6,088 nucleotides of DNA, taken from contig JASHWX010000084.1 in assembly GCA_030043815.1 (NCBI GenBank), positions 1 through 6,088 on the forward strand. Direction: 5' to 3'. A program made the translations under genes and the position numbers. This stretch comes from Candidatus Rhabdochlamydia sp. (lineage in GTDB: Bacteria; Chlamydiota; Chlamydiia; Chlamydiales; Rhabdochlamydiaceae). Positions 4,301-6,088 of the stretch are shown here, in pieces; position 1 is the stretch's first letter, and the number at the start of each line of letters is the position of its first letter. The notes under the pieces were generated by a model, which saw only the letters and a list, made by a program, of their open reading frames with translations, was not told the DNA's origin and did no database searches.

Positions 4301-6088
4301 TGATATTAAGGAGGGGAGCTTGTAGAGGCGGCTAATCTCTTGAATGACGTTGCGGCGATGAGCTTCGAGTTCGGCGCTGATAAGCGCCAAGGCGCTCAAC
4401 GCGCGGTTGAGGCGTTTTGCTTCAATTGCCCTCCAACGCACCGAGAGTGCGGGTGCATAGAACATCCAGAGTAAGACCTCTTGTTTGATTGGAGCATCGT
4501 TCATCATGTTCAAAAAGGCGTACAAGCCTGCGCTTGCCGCTGCCCCTGTATCGAGCGCATCCTTGCACGTAAAACTTAAAGAGTCGGGCTTGAACTCCTC
4601 GATCATTTTGAGAGTGAGAAGAAGATAGAAGATTTCGATGAAATCGAGCCGGTTTTTGTGTACGAGGGTGTCTTTATTGGCAAAAAAGAGAGAATGGACC
4701 GCATTCATCGCTTGATCGGCAAATTTTAGCGCATCAAAATCCTTAGGGAAGTAAAAGCCGCATTGTTCAGCGCTTGCGATTTGGTCATGGAGCTGCTTTT
4801 TAAAGTGATGGGCATCGTTGAGGTCGTGATAATTGCCCGATTGAGTATAAAAATCGGTATCTTTTGGCAATGTGACAACGGCGAGCTGATCGGATGAGAG
4901 CTGCTCAAGCGCGATGCATCGGGCGTGTTCTTCCGTCGATGTGCGGTTTTGCAGGTTGATCAAAAGATGGCGGCCTTTCCGGTGCAGGGTCTTTAAAAAC
5001 TCGTTAAATTCTGGAATGATCTCCGCGCGCTCGAGCACCGTTTGTTTGACAGGAGCGGCTAGCCGAAGACAGCTGATGTGCAATTCGGGGTTTTCAATCG
5101 TAAAAAGCTGGCCGGGAAGATTTTGCTGATAGATGGGGTCGAATCCGCTCAATTCATCTTCGTTTGTAAAAAGACCGACGGATTTCATCAATGGGCCATT
5201 GGGAAATTGTCTAAAGAGAAAACGGATATTGTCGTCGGCGTCCAAAATCGAATTCCAAAGGGAAGCTGGACTGCGGGTAGCAGGTTGATTGACATTGTAT
5301 TGATTTCCCTTGTCGATGACCATTTTGATGAACGCAATCATATCCTTGTTTGAGAGCGTCCGCATAAAAAACGCGTGGCATAGCACCGATGCGAGGTGCG
5401 GGAATCTCTCGGAAGGGGAAGCGAGCGCTCTTCGCAAGTAAAATTGAAAATCGGCAAAGTATTTCGCTGCGGACTTGCCTGTCGTGGTCTGCAAGAGATT
5501 GCGGGGGTTTGCGGCGAGCATCAAGGCCATGATCGCGCTGTTCATGGCTGAGACGAATTCCAGCTTTTTAAACTTCATCGCTTCCTTTAAATAAGTGTCT
5601 ATGTGCCCTGCTGCCACGGTCAAAATCTCCTTAGCCGCGGCATGGACCTCTCTGTCGCGGATGATCTCGATTCGTTGAAATAGGTCTTCCCTTCGAGCTT
5701 GAGCATCGAGAAGCCCGACCAGGGTCATGTGCTGCAGCAAACCGGGATAAAAGTAAGGGCGCCCGTCTTCTCGACGCACCAAGAACAGCTCATAGCGCTC
5801 ATCCTTGCGCACCGTCTCTAAATCTCTCATCCCTCCATTGATTTCTCCTGTGCCCCATTCTTCTTTCCACTTGTCTTCCGGTTCCACAATGGTCTGAAAC
5901 CGCTGGACGACTTTCGTGAGGTAAAAATGTTGAAGCTCTTTGAATTCTTTGAGCTCTGCGGCAGACTCTCCTTTAAAAATGTCGGTGAACGTATCCAGTT
6001 TTTGCGCGGCTTCGCTTGCAAGGAGCATCATGGCCTGGATTCCTCTTTGGGTCTGTTCGTCTCTCAGCTGGCCCTTATCTTTTTCGTA
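4277..6088 (-). CDS. Large helical protein of unknown function (5' end beyond the window)
   Basis: The frame on the - strand is open from the right edge (6088) to the TAA at 4279-4277, giving at least 603 residues. An ATGATG at 6031-6026 could be a start, with AGAGG ten bases before it, and would give 584 residues. However, the frame continues upstream with reasonable protein (EKDKGQLRDEQTQRGIQA) to the edge, so the true start is uncertain and I favour one outside the window. The product is predicted soluble and mainly helical, with no signal peptide seen and no clear membrane segment. From the ATGATG, residues 1-60 are a charged helical region, 60-100 a more globular part (EWGTGEINGGMRDLE, RREDGRPYFYPGLLQHM), followed by a long helix-rich body with many Leu/Phe/Met positions, and a basic helical end (RWRAIEAKRLNRALSALALISAELEAHRRN). 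I recognise no catalytic or nucleotide-binding motif and no family. The last eight codons come from the adjacent repeat. It is convergent with the mla operon and unlikely to be co-regulated with it. Confidence 0.8.
   Translation of the reverse strand, partial: YEKDKGQLRDEQTQRGIQAMMLLASEAAQKLDTFTDIFKGESAAELKEFKELQHFYLTKVVQRFQTIVEPEDKWKEEWGTGEINGGMRDLETVRKDERYELFLVRREDGRPYFYPGLLQHMTLVGLLDAQARREDLFQRIEIIRDREVHAAAKEILTVAAGHIDTYLKEAMKFKKLEFVSAMNSAIMALMLAANPRNLLQTTTGKSAAKYFADFQFYLRRALASPSERFPHLASVLCHAFFMRTLSNKDMIAFIKMVIDKGNQYNVNQPATRSPASLWNSILDADDNIRFLFRQFPNGPLMKSVGLFTNEDELSGFDPIYQQNLPGQLFTIENPELHISCLRLAAPVKQTVLERAEIIPEFNEFLKTLHRKGRHLLINLQNRTSTEEHARCIALEQLSSDQLAVVTLPKDTDFYTQSGNYHDLNDAHHFKKQLHDQIASAEQCGFYFPKDFDALKFADQAMNAVHSLFFANKDTLVHKNRLDFIEIFYLLLTLKMIEEFKPDSLSFTCKDALDTGAAASAGLYAFLNMMNDAPIKQEVLLWMFYAPALSVRWRAIEAKRLNRALSALALISAELEAHRRNVIQEISRLYKLPSLISNAKTQCR

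Noticed and set aside
4308..4316. AAGGAGGGG, a strong Shine-Dalgarno-like sequence on the + strand
   Set aside because: It falls inside the coding end of the - strand gene and no + strand ATG with a sustained reading frame follows at suitable spacing.
5078..5353. A 91-residue open frame on the + strand inside the large - strand gene
   Set aside because: It is short, overlaps a much longer coding frame that ends convergently with the mla operon, and has no supporting motif.
1..6088. tRNA, rRNA, CRISPR array, insertion sequence or prophage signals
   Set aside because: Gene density is high and the only gaps (236-245, 798-867, 4210-4276) are too short or lack the required structures; no transposase, integrase or regularly spaced long repeats are seen.

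Overview
The window most likely comes from a Gram-negative bacterium with an Mla/Mce-type lipid transport system. The MlaE, MlaF and MlaD sequences and their general look suggest a member of the Chlamydiota (a 'Chlamydia-like' amoeba symbiont rather than Chlamydia itself, judging by the moderate GC content). This assignment rests on remembered family resemblance, not on a search; another PVC-group or proteobacterial source is possible.

Layout. Positions 2-235 hold the 3' end of a small helical protein gene whose start lies left of the window. It is followed 10 bases later by a 183-residue protein gene (246-797). The two look translationally coupled and I do not recognise either; the second has one hydrophobic segment followed by a helical, polar C-terminus, an architecture that recalls type III secretion translocators, but this is only a hypothesis. 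A 70-base gap (798-867) carries a plausible promoter and two dyad-symmetric sequences. Then comes a tight four-gene operon on the + strand: mlaE (permease), mlaF (ATPase), mlaD (MCE substrate-binding protein) and a YqgE/AlgH-family gene, with spacings of 1 base, a 17-base overlap and 1 base. A short convergent gap (4210-4276) is largely an inverted, internally repeated CGCAAAGA-type repeat. From 4277 to the right edge a large gene of unknown function (at least 603 codons) runs on the - strand and is cut by the window edge.

How the genes work together. MlaE and MlaF would form the inner-membrane ABC transporter core and MlaD the membrane-anchored MCE ring that passes phospholipid (or another hydrophobic molecule) between the inner membrane and the periplasm or outer membrane. 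No mlaC (periplasmic carrier) or mlaB (STAS protein) is present here; MlaD instead has a C-terminal helical tail of about 270 residues, resembling mycobacterial Mce proteins and chloroplast TGD2 more than the short E. coli MlaD. The tail may itself provide a path across the periplasm. The YqgE gene is transcribed with the transporter but its biochemical role is not established.

The most noteworthy points are the long-tailed MlaD without MlaC/MlaB, the repeat element that supplies the last codons and stop of the large unknown gene, the unidentified gene pair at the left edge, and the large unidentified protein at the right.
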